Of a DNA stretch of 64,000 bases, positions 37,751-49,941 are shown in pieces. The notes below the pieces were generated by a model. That model was not told where the DNA came from. It saw nothing but the letters and a program-made list of their open reading frames with translations, and searched no databases. The position numbers and the translations under genes were made by a program. The DNA comes from Anaeramoeba ignava (taxonomy: Eukaryota > Metamonada > Anaeramoebidae): assembly GCA_028826165.1 (NCBI GenBank), contig JAPDFW010000070.1, positions 1,138,501-1,202,500 of the forward strand. The letters run 5' to 3'. How positions within the stretch are numbered: position 1 is the stretch's first letter; every line of letters begins with the position of its first letter.

Positions 37751-40269
37751 TCATTTCTTATTAATATCTTTTTTTTTCTGAAATTCATTCAAAATAGTTT
37801 CAGCAAAACCACGAATAACATCAGAAATAACAACTTTTTTTGGAGATTGAGAGACTAAAAGAAGTAAATCAATATTATTTTCAACAATATCAATTCGTGA
37901 ATCAATACAATTATCAAGAAATTCAAAAGAAGAAACAACAAAATCATTATTGATTCCAATTTGAGAAATGAATTCTTGATCAAGTAAATGGATATTTGGA
38001 AGATCTTCTGGTTTATACTTTGCGATTAGCGAAAGTAGTCTCATTTTGTTCTGGGAATAACGAGGAAGGAATTGCAAATTTTTCAACATGAAATCTTTCC
38101 AAAAATTATTCAATTGAATCAATCCAAAAAAATGGATTATGAGCTCCATAAATTCGATATCGATATTTTCTCTTCTGAGAAGAATTCTCACAAGTGAATG
38201 TAAAAATTGGGTATTTTTTTGCTTTGCAAAGTGACTTATTATCAAACGCAGAATTTGTGTTGCTTGTTTTTGGATTGCTTCTTGTTTGTTTTCTTGCACC
38301 AATGCCATCAAATCAAGACATAATGAATGAAAAAATCGTTCTTCATGCAAACGGAAGAAGTCAATATTTGGATCATCTTCAAATAAAGACTGGATGATTT
38401 TCAGCAAATGGATGATCAATTCGTTTTTTAGTGTATTTTTTAATGTTCTTAACAGAGTAAACATGATATTTTCGCTTTTGCGAATAACATTGCGGATAAA
38501 AAGAGAAGATGTGATAAATTCGCGAATTTTCTCGATATTTTCTACAAGCAAAGATGTTTCCAGTAGAAGAAGCGAGGAGAAAGATAAAACAAACGAAGAG
38601 GCGACATTTGATTCGATTTTGGATGATTTTGGATTTGCGTTTGAAATTTTGGATTCCATTTCATTGACAAAAAGAAGAAGTAAATCGACGGAATTTGATT
38701 TCTCAGACATGAGCAACTTAATCAAGCGGAGAACTGGTGTTTCCTTTTCAAAATCGAAATTTTTGATGAAAACCTTGTAAATATCAGAAATTATATCTGC
38801 TATTTCCTGGTAGTTGTTGAGATGATTTAGAAGAAGGCGCATTTGTTTCCAGCTTACAAAGATGGCGTGCTGATTTTTGCTTGGGGACGTCTTGAAGGAT
38901 CGTATTCTGGTTGAGTATTTTGCATCCATGCAGATTGAATACTTTCTTTGGAAATAAATTTTCTAATTGACTTAATTTCATCTGATTCGTGGTTTTGGAA
39001 CTTCTTTCTCCCAGAAATTGTGTTTAAAAAGGAAATGCAAGATCCCTCAGTGCTGAAAACAGTAGCTAAATTGCTTCCGTTTGCAAGGATAAGAGAGAGC
39101 AATTTAGTCCTGAATGCCTTACTTTCTTCGTTCACTTTAAAGAAAATTGAGGGTATTATGATTTCAGTTAAATTTCCTCTGTTTTCTGAAAAAGAGCTTT
39201 CTAAAATGCCCAGACAATCATACTCGTTGTATACCAAGGCCTCGTTATTTATGTGCGTTTCTTTCTGAAACTTCGATGTGAAAAGTCCCCGAATAATTTG
39301 TAATTTTGCATAGAATCTGATGAAGTTATTATGAATTAAATTGGAAAATTGAGTTGATAAAAAATTGCCTAATGACAAATACTCTCTTTGTTGTTTAGTA
39401 AATTTTAAATGGCTAAATTTTGTTAGAAATGCAGGCAACGCATTTTCCATGATTTTTTGACTTGAATTATTTTCGTATTCTGAGTTGATAATTTGCTGAA
39501 AAAGAAAAAGAACGGGATCCGAGAATTTGCCGGAATTTCCGTTATTTTTTTGAGAATTTTGACTATTTTTTTCAATTTCCATTGATTTGAATTGTTTTTC
39601 ATTGTGAAATTCCTGGTTGCTATTGTTTTCATTGATATTCGAATTCATTTGATTTGAAAGTAAATTATTGATAATCAAACAGCGATAATTTTCTTGAACT
39701 TGCAATAAACAATCCTTAAGAAAATCCGCAAGTGGATCATCTCCTTCAACAGTTTCAGCGCTTATTGCAAGTATCAAATCAGTTAGAAACTTTTCTGTTT
39801 TGTTAGAAAGCGTTGATATTGATGACAAAATCTGCGCGAAAAACGCGTTTCTTTGGGAATATTCAAGTTTTCCATTTCTCATTTGTTTTCCAATATTTTT
39901 AATCAATTCAATTCCTTGAACTTGATTTTTCACAATGAATTTGGAAATAACTAAATCAATCATTCTGCATTCAGTGCAATTAAATCCGCGATAAATTGTG
40001 ATAGTTTTCACGATTTGAAAAAATAAATCAGGTTCAACGGCTGCTGCATGTTGCCACAGACTCAGAAACTGTTGGGAATCCTGTTCACGATCTTCTTCTT
40101 TTGCTTTTCGACTCTGAAAAATTTCTTGTGGAAGAACTAAATCACAAATATAGAAAAAATTCGGTTTTTCTATTATTTCTTCAGAGAATATTAGTTTCTT
40201 TGTTGATATATTTTTCCGATTTCTTTTGGTTTTGTTTTCCAGATTTGGTTTGCTTCTTTTTTTATTCAT
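37751..40269 (-). CDS. Unidentified alpha-helical (HEAT-like) protein, frameshifted
   Basis: Large helical protein of about 838 aa if one frame change near 38,860-38,930 is allowed. The upstream part (40269 to about 38,880) and the downstream part (about 38,900 to 37751) are open in different frames and overlap by 76 nt. The start chosen is MNKKRSKPN at 40269, with a basic, nuclear-signal-like N-terminus. An Asn/Ser-rich insert lies near residues 210-255. The rest is Leu/Ile-rich helices without TM segments or catalytic motifs (for example TLLRTLKNTLKNELIIHLLK). I do not recognise the family. Large nuclear scaffold subunits look similar by composition. The middle is richer in GC than the ends. 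It converges on carboxypeptidase copy 2. Confidence 0.6.
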
Positions 40270-40344
40270 TGAAGAAGGAAAGAAAAAATGATTTCGAAAA
40301 TTTTTAATAAAAAAATTTTTTTTACTTTTCAAAATTAAAATCAA

Positions 40345-42850
40345 TTTTAAAAAAAGAAATTAAATAATATTCCCAAATAATTTATTATTTAAACTTATTA
40401 AATATTTTTATAAATATTTAATTAATTTTCAAATTCCACTTTTTTTTTAATCAATATATTTTAATAAATAAATTTATATTTAATTTTAAAAATAAAATAA
40501 ATTAATTTAAAAAAAGAAATTAAATAATATTTCCAAATAATTTATTATTTAAACTTATTAAATATTTTAATAAATATTTAATTAATTTTCAAATTCCACT
40601 TTTTTTTTAATCAATATATTTTAATAAATAAATTTATATTTAATTTTAAAAATAAAATAAATTAAATTTAAAAAAAGAAATTAAATAATATTTCCAAATA
40701 ATTTATTATTTAAACTTATTAAATATTTTTATAAATATTTAATTAATTTTCAAATTCCACTTTTTTTTTAATCAATATATTTTAATAAATAAATTAATAT
40801 TTAATTTTAAAAATAAAATAAATTAATTTTAAAAAGAAATTAAATAATATTTCCAAATAATTTATTATTTAAACTTATTAAATATTTTTATAAATATTCA
40901 ATTAATTTTTAAATTCCACTTTTTAATCAATATATTTTAATAAATAAATTAATATTTAATTTTGAAAATAAAATAAATTAATTTAAAAAGAAATTAAATA
41001 ATATTTCCAAATAATTTATTATTTGAACTTATTAAATATTTTTATAAATATTCAATTAATTTTCAAATTCCACTTTTTTTTAATCAATATATTTTAATAA
41101 ATAAATTAATATTTAATTTTAAAAATAAAATAAATTAATTTTAAAAAGAAATTAAATAATATTCTCAAATAATTTATTATTTAAACTTATTAAATATTTT
41201 TATAAATATTAAATTAATTTTCAAATTCCACTTTTTAATCAATATATTTTAATAAATAAATTAATATTTAATTTTAAAAATAAAATAAATTAAATTTAAA
41301 AAGAAATTAAATAATATTTCCAAATAATTTATTATTTAAACTTATTAAATATTTTTATAAATATTCAATTAATTTTTAAATTCCACTTTTTTTTAATCAA
41401 TATATTTTAATAAATAAATTAATATTTAATTTTAAAAAGAAAATAAATTAATTTTAAAAAGAAATTAAATAATATTCCCAAATAATTTATTATTTAAACT
41501 TATTAAATATTTTTATAAATATTAAATTAATTTTCAAATTCCACTTTTTAATCAATATATTTTAATAAATAAATTTATATTTAATTTTAAAAAAATAAAA
41601 TAAATTAATTTTAAAAAGAAATTAAATAATATTTCCAAATAATTTATTATTTAAACTTATTCAATATTTTTATAAATATTTAATTAATTTTTAAATTCCA
41701 CTTTTTAATCAATATATTTTAATAAATAAATTTATATTTAATTTTAAAAATAAAATAAATTAATATTCTCAAATAATTTATTATTTAAACTTATTAAATA
41801 TTTTTATAAATATTTAATTAATTTTTAAATTCCACTTTTTTTGAATCAATATATTTTAATAAATAAATTTATATTTAATTTTAAAAATAAAATAAATTAA
41901 TTTTAAAAAGAAATTAAATAATATTTCCAAATAATTTATTATTTAAACTTATTAAATATTTTTATAAATATTTAATTAATTTTTAAATTCCACTTTTTAA
42001 TCAATATATTTTAATAAATAAATTTATATTTAATTTTAAAAATAAAATAAATCAATTTTAAAAAGAAATTAAATAATATTTCCAAATAATTTATTATTTA
42101 AACTTATTAAATATTTTTGTAAATATTTAATTAATTTTCAAATTCCACTTTTTAATCAATATATTTTAATAAATAAATTAATATTTAATTTTAAAATAAA
42201 TTAATTTAATTTAAAAATAAAATTAAATAATATTTCCAAATAATTTATTATTTAAACTTATTAAATATTTTTATAAATATTTAATTAATTTTTAAATTCC
42301 ACTTTTTTTTAATCAATATATTTTTAATAAATAAATTAATATTTAATTTTAAAAATAAAATAAATTAAATTTAAAAAAAGAAATTAAATAATATTTCCAA
42401 ATAATTTATTATTTAAACTTATTAAATATTTTTATAAATATTAAATTAATTTTCAAATTCCACTTTTTAATCAATATATTTTAATAAATAAATTTATATT
42501 TAATTTTAAAAATAAAATAAAATCAATTTTAAAAAGAAATTAAATAATATTCTCAAATAATTTATTATTTAAACTTATTAAATATTTTTATAAATATTCA
42601 ATTAATTTTCAAATTCCACTTTTTTTTTAATCAATATATTTTAATAAATAAATTAATATTTAATTTTAAAAATAAAATAAATCAATTTTAAAAAAAATAA
42701 ATTAAATAATATTCTCAAATAATTTATTATTTAAACTTATTAAATATTTTTATAAATATTTAATTAATTTTCAAATTCCACTTTTTTTTTAATCAATATA
42801 TTTTGATAAATAAATTTATATTTAATTTTAAAAATAAAATAAATCAATTT
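40345..42850. repeat. Satellite family 3, unit about 157 bp, about 16 copies
   Basis: The landmark TTATTATTTAAACTTATT recurs through the array at about 150-160 bp intervals. Every unit carries AAATTCCACTTTTT, the reverse complement of the AAAAAGTGGAA motif seen elsewhere. Length differences are mainly in the T run after CCAC. The array begins about 75 bp upstream of the HEAT-like gene's start. Confidence 0.9.
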
Positions 42851-42971
42851 TAAAAAAAGAATACTTGATTGATTTCCTTTTTATTCTTATCAAATCTTTT
42901 TCAAAAGAAAAGAAACGGAAATAAAAAAATAAAAGGAAATAAAGAATGATAAAGAGAAAAAGATGAGAAGC

Positions 42972-45900
42972 TTAGAAATAATTATGGGAAGTTAAATTAG
43001 TTGATTTTCCCAAACTTTGACGAACTTCTTTGAAATTGTTAGTGAGTTCTAAGCGACGGTTTTTATCCTGAACAATTGTATCTAAAGATTGAACAATTTT
43101 GCGATGATTGGAAGCGATATATTCGTGGATAATTGCAAGAGAGATTGTATAAACATCTTTTGGAAGTTGTGATGATTTTGTTTTGTGTTCATCTTCAAAT
43201 TCTGCTGAAAGTGAAATTTTGTCTAGGTATTTGCTCATTGATTCAATGTTTGTTTCAATAAAACTGTTTAAAGAAATCATGTGTTCTTCTTTCTCTCCGA
43301 AAAGATCTCCAGTTGTAAGCTTTTGGAGAACTTGAGAAATTAAGACAAGCATACGAACAATTTCATCTGATAATGGTTCTTGATCCATAATTCCAAACTT
43401 TTATATGAATTTATTTTGATTTTAATTTTAATTTTTAATTTTAATTTTGATTTTAATTTTAATTTTAATTTTTAATTTTAATTTTAATTTTAATTTTAAT
43501 TTTAATTTTAATTTTAATTTTAATTTTAATTTTGATTTTAATTTTAATTTTAATTTTTGGTTTTGATTTTGATTTGGATTTGGATATTAATTTTGATTTT
43601 AATTTTGATTTGGATTTTAATTTTGATTTTAATTTTAATTTTGATTTTATAAATGAATTTTGATTTTGATTTTAATTTTGATTTTTATTTTAATTTTAAT
43701 TTTTATTTTAATTAATTTACTTGATCATAAGCTGTCAAAGCTGGTGTAAAATATCTCAAAATCATGAAACTACCAAGAGATTGGTGAACATAATCAGGGA
43801 ATTTTTGCTCAACAAGACTTCGAGTATAAGAAAGAATACTTCTGAATTGGATTGGAATATTATCGCCACCTCTACAAATAGCATCGAAAATCATTTGTGA
43901 ACCATTGAGAAGATGATATTTGTTGACTGAAATATTCGTTTGAGGAGAATTTGAATCGTCGACACCTTGATTCTTAGCTAGTTGATATATGGGATCATTG
44001 ATTGTATCATGGAGATACTTGATACCCAAGGGAAGATGACAGTATCCTGACCAGAGTTGACTTGGAGTATTTATTCCACGGAAAAGTAAATTGGGATCAG
44101 TTGATGAAGCAACTTCGAGTTGTATAAAGTACTTAAGAAGATTGATTGCCTGACCATTTTGCTCAAAGAGATACAGAATAGCTCGATGAATAGGAGATAC
44201 TGCGTTGTTTTTTGTGTCTGTTAAGATGGCTTGCACAAGTTCTAAGTTCTCAAGAAGAATTTCTTCAAGACTCAAATAAGCATGTCGCATTCCATGAGAT
44301 TTAAGATGTTTGCGATCACTATTTGAAAGGAATATATCTCTTCCAAACATTGTATCAATGTTGAATACGGGAAGTAATTGATTCTTTTCTGAATGATCTG
44401 AATGTTTATATCTCCATACAATAAAAAAGATGACTAAACCAATTACTACAGCACCACCACCTGCACCTCCGATAACAGCTCCTGTTGGAACTCCTGAATT
44501 TGAATCCTCGATTGTAGTAACCTCTACTTCACAAAATTCCCCAGTGTAACCGTAATTGCATGAACATTTTCCTGTCTCGTTATTGCACCCGTACCATTAT
44601 TGCAATCCACGTCTTTGCACAGATCAGGTTCACAATATGGAGGATCATATCCTTGTTCACATAAACATGAGCAATCCATAAACGCAGTACCATGATCATG
44701 ACATCCTGGAAAAGTACCATTACAAACATCAATCTCACAATAATATCCATCCCATGGCACTACACAATCACAATAACCAGCTACACATGTTCCATGTTCC
44801 CCACAATCAAGATATTTACATTTATCATCTTCACAATAAGTTCCATTGTTCTCTGGATTGCATACACAATGATTAGGATCGAAAGCGCATGTTCCATTTC
44901 CTGAACAATTTAAAAGAGAATCTTGACAAATATCAATTCCACAATCCCATCCATCATAACCAATATAACAATCACAAACATTTGTTTGATTGTTACATTC
45001 TCCATGGAAAGAACAATTTACAGGATATCCTCCTTCAACACATGATAATTCTGAACAATTTGGTGGTGCCCATCCTTCATAACAATAACATGTCACATTT
45101 TCTGAGCTACAATTTCCATTCCCACTGCATGTATTTCCAGGATAACCTGGACAATATTCCAAGAATTGAAAGGTTGCGCCAGTATTATACATTATGTCGA
45201 GATTTTTGTGAAATTGAATATATATATTTGCAGTAGTGTTTGGACTAGGTAAAGTTGGCCAACATTGAATTGTTGATGAACTAAGTACTCGTGCCTCAAC
45301 AATATCAAAACCGTAAACGCCTTGAAATCTGCATTTCCATAATATTGCATAATTTGAAGTTGATCCTCCATAATTTCCATTAAGAAGAACAGATCCTGGT
45401 GTGAAAGAAATATTGACTTTTGTGTATGCAGTTCCTGTAGTTGGTGTAACATCTAAAACTGTAGTTTGATATGTGAATCTAATTGAAGTTAAGATACTTT
45501 CTATTCTAAAAATTTGATTTAAAATCAAAAATTAATATCAAAATCAACATCAAAATAAATATAAATATAAATATAAATATTTAAAATATTAATATCAATA
45601 TCAATATAAATATCAAAATCAATATAAATATCAATATTAATATAAATATAAATATATCAATATAAATATAAATATAAATATAAATATCAATATCAATATC
45701 AATATTAATATAAATATCAATATCAATATCAATATCAATATCAATATCAATATCAATATCAATATCAATATCAATATCAATATCAATATCAATATCAATA
45801 TCAATATCAATATCAATATCAATATCAATATCAATATCAATATCAATATCAATATCAATATCAATATCAATATAAATATCAATAATATTAAATATCAATA

Positions 45901-47179
45901 TCAATATAAATCAATATCAATATCAATAATATCAATATCAATATAAATATCAATATCAATATCAATATCAATATCAATATCAATATCAATATCAATATCA
46001 ATATCAATATCAATATAAATATCAATATCAATATCAATATAAATATCAATATAAATATCAATATCCAATATAAATATAAATATAAATATCAATATCAATA
46101 TCAATATAAATATCAATATAAATATCAATATAAATATAAATATAAATATAAAATATATAAATATAAATATAAATATAAATATAAATATAAATATAAATAT
46201 AAATATCAATATCAATATCAATATCAATATCAATATAAATATCAATATAAATATCAATATCAATATAAATATCAATATCAATATCAATATCAATATCAAT
46301 ATCAATATCAATATCAATATCAATATAAATATAAATATAAATATAAATATAAATATAAATATCAATATCAATATCAATATTAATATAAATATCAAAATCA
46401 AAATCAAAATCAATATCAATATCAATATCAATATCAATATCAATATCAATATCAATATCAAAATCAATATCAAAATCAATATCAAAATCAATATAAATAT
46501 CAATATGAATATTAATATAAATATCAATATAAACTTACTTCAGAAAATAATTTCCTCCATGAGTATCATAATATTTAAAAGCACCTCTCCATCCAAAATA
46601 ATCATGATTTATACTTTGAGCATAATAATTTTGAGCAGAAATTGAAGCTAAATTAAAACTCTTTGTAAAACTTGATGAAGAAAAACTTGTTCCATTCATA
46701 ATACTACCAGTAACATCAACATTTTGAAGACCTGAAGATGTTGGATATAAAAGATTCCAATTGATAAATTGATCTTGATACATAGCAGTAGTAGAGAAAT
46801 AAAAACTTATATTCAATCCTGTCATTGATATAGCTGTAGTGAAATTAGGAAAAGATTCACCAGATGTTGGAACATCAAAACCAAATTGACTAAATTTAAG
46901 ATAACGAGTGCAAATAAAATCACTAACTTCTGGATAATAAGGAGATCCACAACCGCCTTGTGCATCTGAATAAGCAGTTTCGCTACCTGTAGTTAACCCT
47001 GTTATGTTGCACCATATACTTGAGTATGTAGAATCTGGTGGTAATGGAGATACTAATTCAGTTTGTATAATTCCTGGTCTTTTAAAGCTTGTATCCCAAT
47101 AGAAATTTATACTGTTAAGTTCGTGTGTTGTTCCAATAAAAACTGCAATTATTAAGAAAAAAATTTTGATTTGTTTCAT
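42972..47179 (-). CDS. Transmembrane receptor: IPT/TIG, EGF-like repeats, TM, cytoplasmic RasGAP
   Basis: Predicted surface receptor of about 950 aa that would inactivate a Ras/Rap GTPase. Exons on the minus strand: 47179-46539, 45505-43721, 43397-42972. Order: signal peptide (IFFLIIAVFIGTTHE), Cys/Asn-glycan-rich ectodomain, a TIG-like strand region (VLDVTPTTGTAY), about six EGF-like repeats (CSGNGNC, CSFHGEC, CSGNGTC, CGEHGTC), a Gly-rich TM helix (GAGGGAVVIGLVIFFIVWRY), then a RasGAP domain. The GAP keeps LLFRG (arginine-finger position), HDTINDPI, the ILRYFTPAL motif and the VLQKL..GDLFGEKEEHM helix. One missing base near 44,590 (GGTACGGGTGC) interrupts the last EGF repeat; both flanks match the expected pattern. 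The architecture resembles plexins (IPT, TM, GAP) but no Sema domain was seen. Confidence 0.85.
43398..43720 (-). repeat. RasGAP-receptor intron 2, AATTTT/GATTTT hexamers
   Basis: Hexamers AATTTT and GATTTT on the plus strand, inside the RasGAP domain between ALTAYDQ and FGIMDQE. Donor GTAAAT, acceptor TAAAAG. Confidence 0.85.
45506..46538 (-). repeat. RasGAP-receptor intron 1, ATATCA/AAATAT hexamers
   Basis: About 1 kb of ATATCA hexamers with AAATAT blocks on the plus strand. Donor GTAAGTTT, acceptor ATTTTTAG. The plus strand is the A-rich one, so this intron is T-rich in sense, unlike most introns here. Confidence 0.88.
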
Positions 47180-47653
47180 TTTAATTGAAAAAATTTTAAA
47201 TGAATTTTAAAAAAAAAAAAAGAATTCCAAAAAAAAGAAAATAAAACAAAATAAAAAAAATGATTGTTTTTTTAACTTTTTTTTTTTTACTTTTCCAAAA
47301 GTAAATTTTTTTTTTTTTGATCATTTTTTTTTTAAATAAATTAATAAATAAACAATATTTATAGCACGTGGAAAGTTAAAAAAAAATTAATTTTTTTCTT
47401 TTTTTCTTTTTTTTAATGAATAAATTAATAATTAATTTTGAAAAGAAAATAATTTAATTTTAAAAAAAGAAATTAAATAATATTTCTCAATAATTTACTA
47501 TTTAAACTTATTAAATATTTTTATAAATTTTTAATAATTTTTCTTCTTCTTTTTTTTATTTATTTTTTGAATTAAAAGAAAAAAAACCAAAAAAGTGGAA
47601 TATAAAAAAAGAAGAAAAAAGAAAAGAAATTTGTTGTTTTGTTTTTGGAATAA
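47180..47653. repeat. Spacer with a lone satellite family 3 fragment
   Basis: Poly-A/poly-T rich. Positions of about 47,435-47,545 match one family 3 unit (AAATTAAATAATATTTCTC, then ACTATTTAAACTTATTAAAT), well away from the main array. AAAAAAGTGGAATAT occurs at 47,593. No gene was seen. Confidence 0.65.
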
Positions 47654-49613
47654 TTAAAAAGGAATATCATTAATAAATTTTTTAATCATATCCAAAGCAA
47701 ATTCTGGTTGATTCATCTATTTTTTGTTTATAAAAATAATTAATAATTAAAATATAAAAATATAAAAATATAAAATATGAAATATAAATTACAGGTCTAA
47801 ATAAATAAATAAATTAATAAATAAATAAATAAGTAAAATAAATAAATTAAATTAATTTACAATAAATGTCCAGCATCAGAAACAAATATTTGCCATAAAT
47901 TCTCATAATTTCTTACTAATCCTGCAAATTTATTATCAACTTCCCATGTAACTGCTGTTGTGTTTTTAAAATTATCAATATATTTCCAATTTAATTGATT
48001 TATCCATTTAAGTGTTCCAACTGTATTAACAATTAAATCAAATTCTCCATTATAAATCAATACTTTGTAATTATTATATAATAATGCTGATACAAAACTT
48101 CGAACACTTTTTGACATATCTTCAAATAAATTTTTCATTACAAGTGAACTATGTCTAATCCAAGTTTTATTAACACCAAGACTTTTTTGAGTTTCAGGTG
48201 AATTAAGGAAATTTGATAAACTTGTGTAATCGTAATCTCCATATTCTCTAATATCATATATGTTAACTCCTCCTGACATATTTGTAATTGTTTCTATTAT
48301 TCCTCTGAAATATTCAGAAGCTTGAAGCCATTCTTGATTTTCGATAAAATTTACACATTGATTTTGTATTTCTTCAATTTCAGATTTTTGATTTGGATCA
48401 ATAAGTCCTGTTGAAACAGAATAATTAGCAAATGTTGTAACTTGATTTATTGGATCAGTCCATCCATCACCTTATTAATTTTTGAAAATTAAAATAAAAA
48501 ATTAAAATTAAAATTAAAATTAAAATTAAAATTAAAATTAATATAAAAATTAAAATTAAAATTAAAATTAAAATTATAAATAAAATTATAAATAAAATTT
48601 AAAATTAATATTAAAATTCAAATTAAAATTAAAATTAAAATTAAAATTAAAATTAAAATTAAAATTAAAATAAAATTTAAAATTAATATTAAAATTAAAA
48701 TTAAAATTAAAATTAAAATTTAAAATTAAAATTAAAATTAAAATTAAAATTAAAATTAAAATTTAAAATCAATATTAAAATTAAAATTTAAAATTAAAAT
48801 TAAAATTAAAATTAAAATTAATATTAAAATTAAAATTAAAAATTAAAATTAAAATTAAAATTAAAATTAAAATTAATATTAAAATTAAAATTAAAATTTA
48901 AATTAAAATTAAAATTAAAATAAAAATTAAAATTAAAATCAATATTAAAAATTTAAATAATAAAATTTACCAATTCCAATTCCTTTTAAATTTAAAATAT
49001 TCCCTTTAGACATAATTTTGTATGCAATAGATGGTGTATATTTTCCTCCATAACTTTCTCCAAATATATATAAATCATTTCCAAAATATTTTGTATATTT
49101 TTGAAAAAAAATAGTTAATCCAATATATAATTCATTCGCCATATCATCTTCATCAACAACATATCCTGCTGAATTATTAACATAACTAAATCCAGTTCCT
49201 GCTGGATTATCAATATAAAGCATATTAAGAAGTTTATTCCAAGAATAAGGATTATTATAAAGTGTTCCATTTGATGAAATTAATACAGGTCCATTTTCCA
49301 TAAACATTCCAACCATTGCAGAATCACCAGGTCCACCTTGAAGCCAAATACCAAATGGATTTTGAAGTGGATTTGATTGAGATGGATGAAAAATATAAAA
49401 TAATGTTGCTCCATAAGTTTTATTAACTTCAATATATCCAGAAAAACATTCATTTCCATTTATTGAAGTTTTTGTTAAATTTTCAATTTGAGATGGATCA
49501 ATATCATTTATTATTATTATTGGATGTGAATAAACTTTATTAATATTTTGATTATTAATTATTAGTAAAAATAAAGTTATTATTATTAATTGTTTAATTG
49601 AAATTATTTTCAT
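47654..49613 (-). CDS. Serine carboxypeptidase (S10), copy 3, intact
   Basis: Removes C-terminal residues from peptides, in the secretory or lysosomal route. Exons on the minus strand: 49613-48971, 48470-47861, 47796-47793 (4 nt), 47716-47654, summing to 1,320 nt (439 aa, normal for the family). Signal peptide at residues 6-27. Motifs: IWLQGGPG followed by DSAM instead of the usual CSS, DNPAGTGFSYV, nucleophile GESYGGKYTPS, catalytic Asp region YNGEFDLIVNTVGTL, and catalytic His in DAGHLLPMNQPE, which only reads through with the microexon. This is the only one of three copies without a lesion. Confidence 0.92.
47793..47796 (-). other. 4-nt microexon ACCT, carboxypeptidase copy 3
   Basis: On the minus strand TTATTTAG, ACCT, GTAATTTA, identical to the other two copies. 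It is required to keep the intact copy's frame through the catalytic-His motif. Confidence 0.85.
48471..48970 (-). repeat. Carboxypeptidase copy 3 intron 1, AAATTA hexamers
   Basis: AAATTA hexamers with AATATT and TTATAAAT variants on the plus strand. The equivalent intron in copy 2 is only 62 nt, so the array is recent or has contracted in the other copy. Confidence 0.85.
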
Positions 49614-49941
49614 TTTTAAAATTGAAAGAAAAATGAATAAAATGAAAAATAAAATTTTTGTTTTTTTTTCTCTCTTATTTAAATTTTATTAATTAAAATT
49701 AAAATTAAAATTTGTTTTTTGTTTTTTGTTGTTTCTTAAAAAAAAAAGAAAATGAATTGAATTTTCCAAATTAGATCATTTCTGTAAAGAAAAGATTTTG
49801 AATGAAATGAAATGATTTTGATTAAGATTGAGGATAAATCTGAAAAAGAGAGAATTGAATTAAGAATTGAGTTAAGAATTGAATTAAGAATTGGAAATTG
49901 GAAATTGAATTGAAAATTGAAAAAAAGAAAGGAAAAGTAAT

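Noticed and set aside
38870-38900. Possible 19-nt intron joining the two parts of the HEAT-like gene.
   Set aside because: It fits the frame but is far shorter than any secure intron; treated as an unresolved frameshift.
40345-42850. Regularly spaced repeats as a CRISPR-like array.
   Set aside because: The whole unit of about 157 bp is repeated with no unique spacers, in a eukaryotic context: a satellite.
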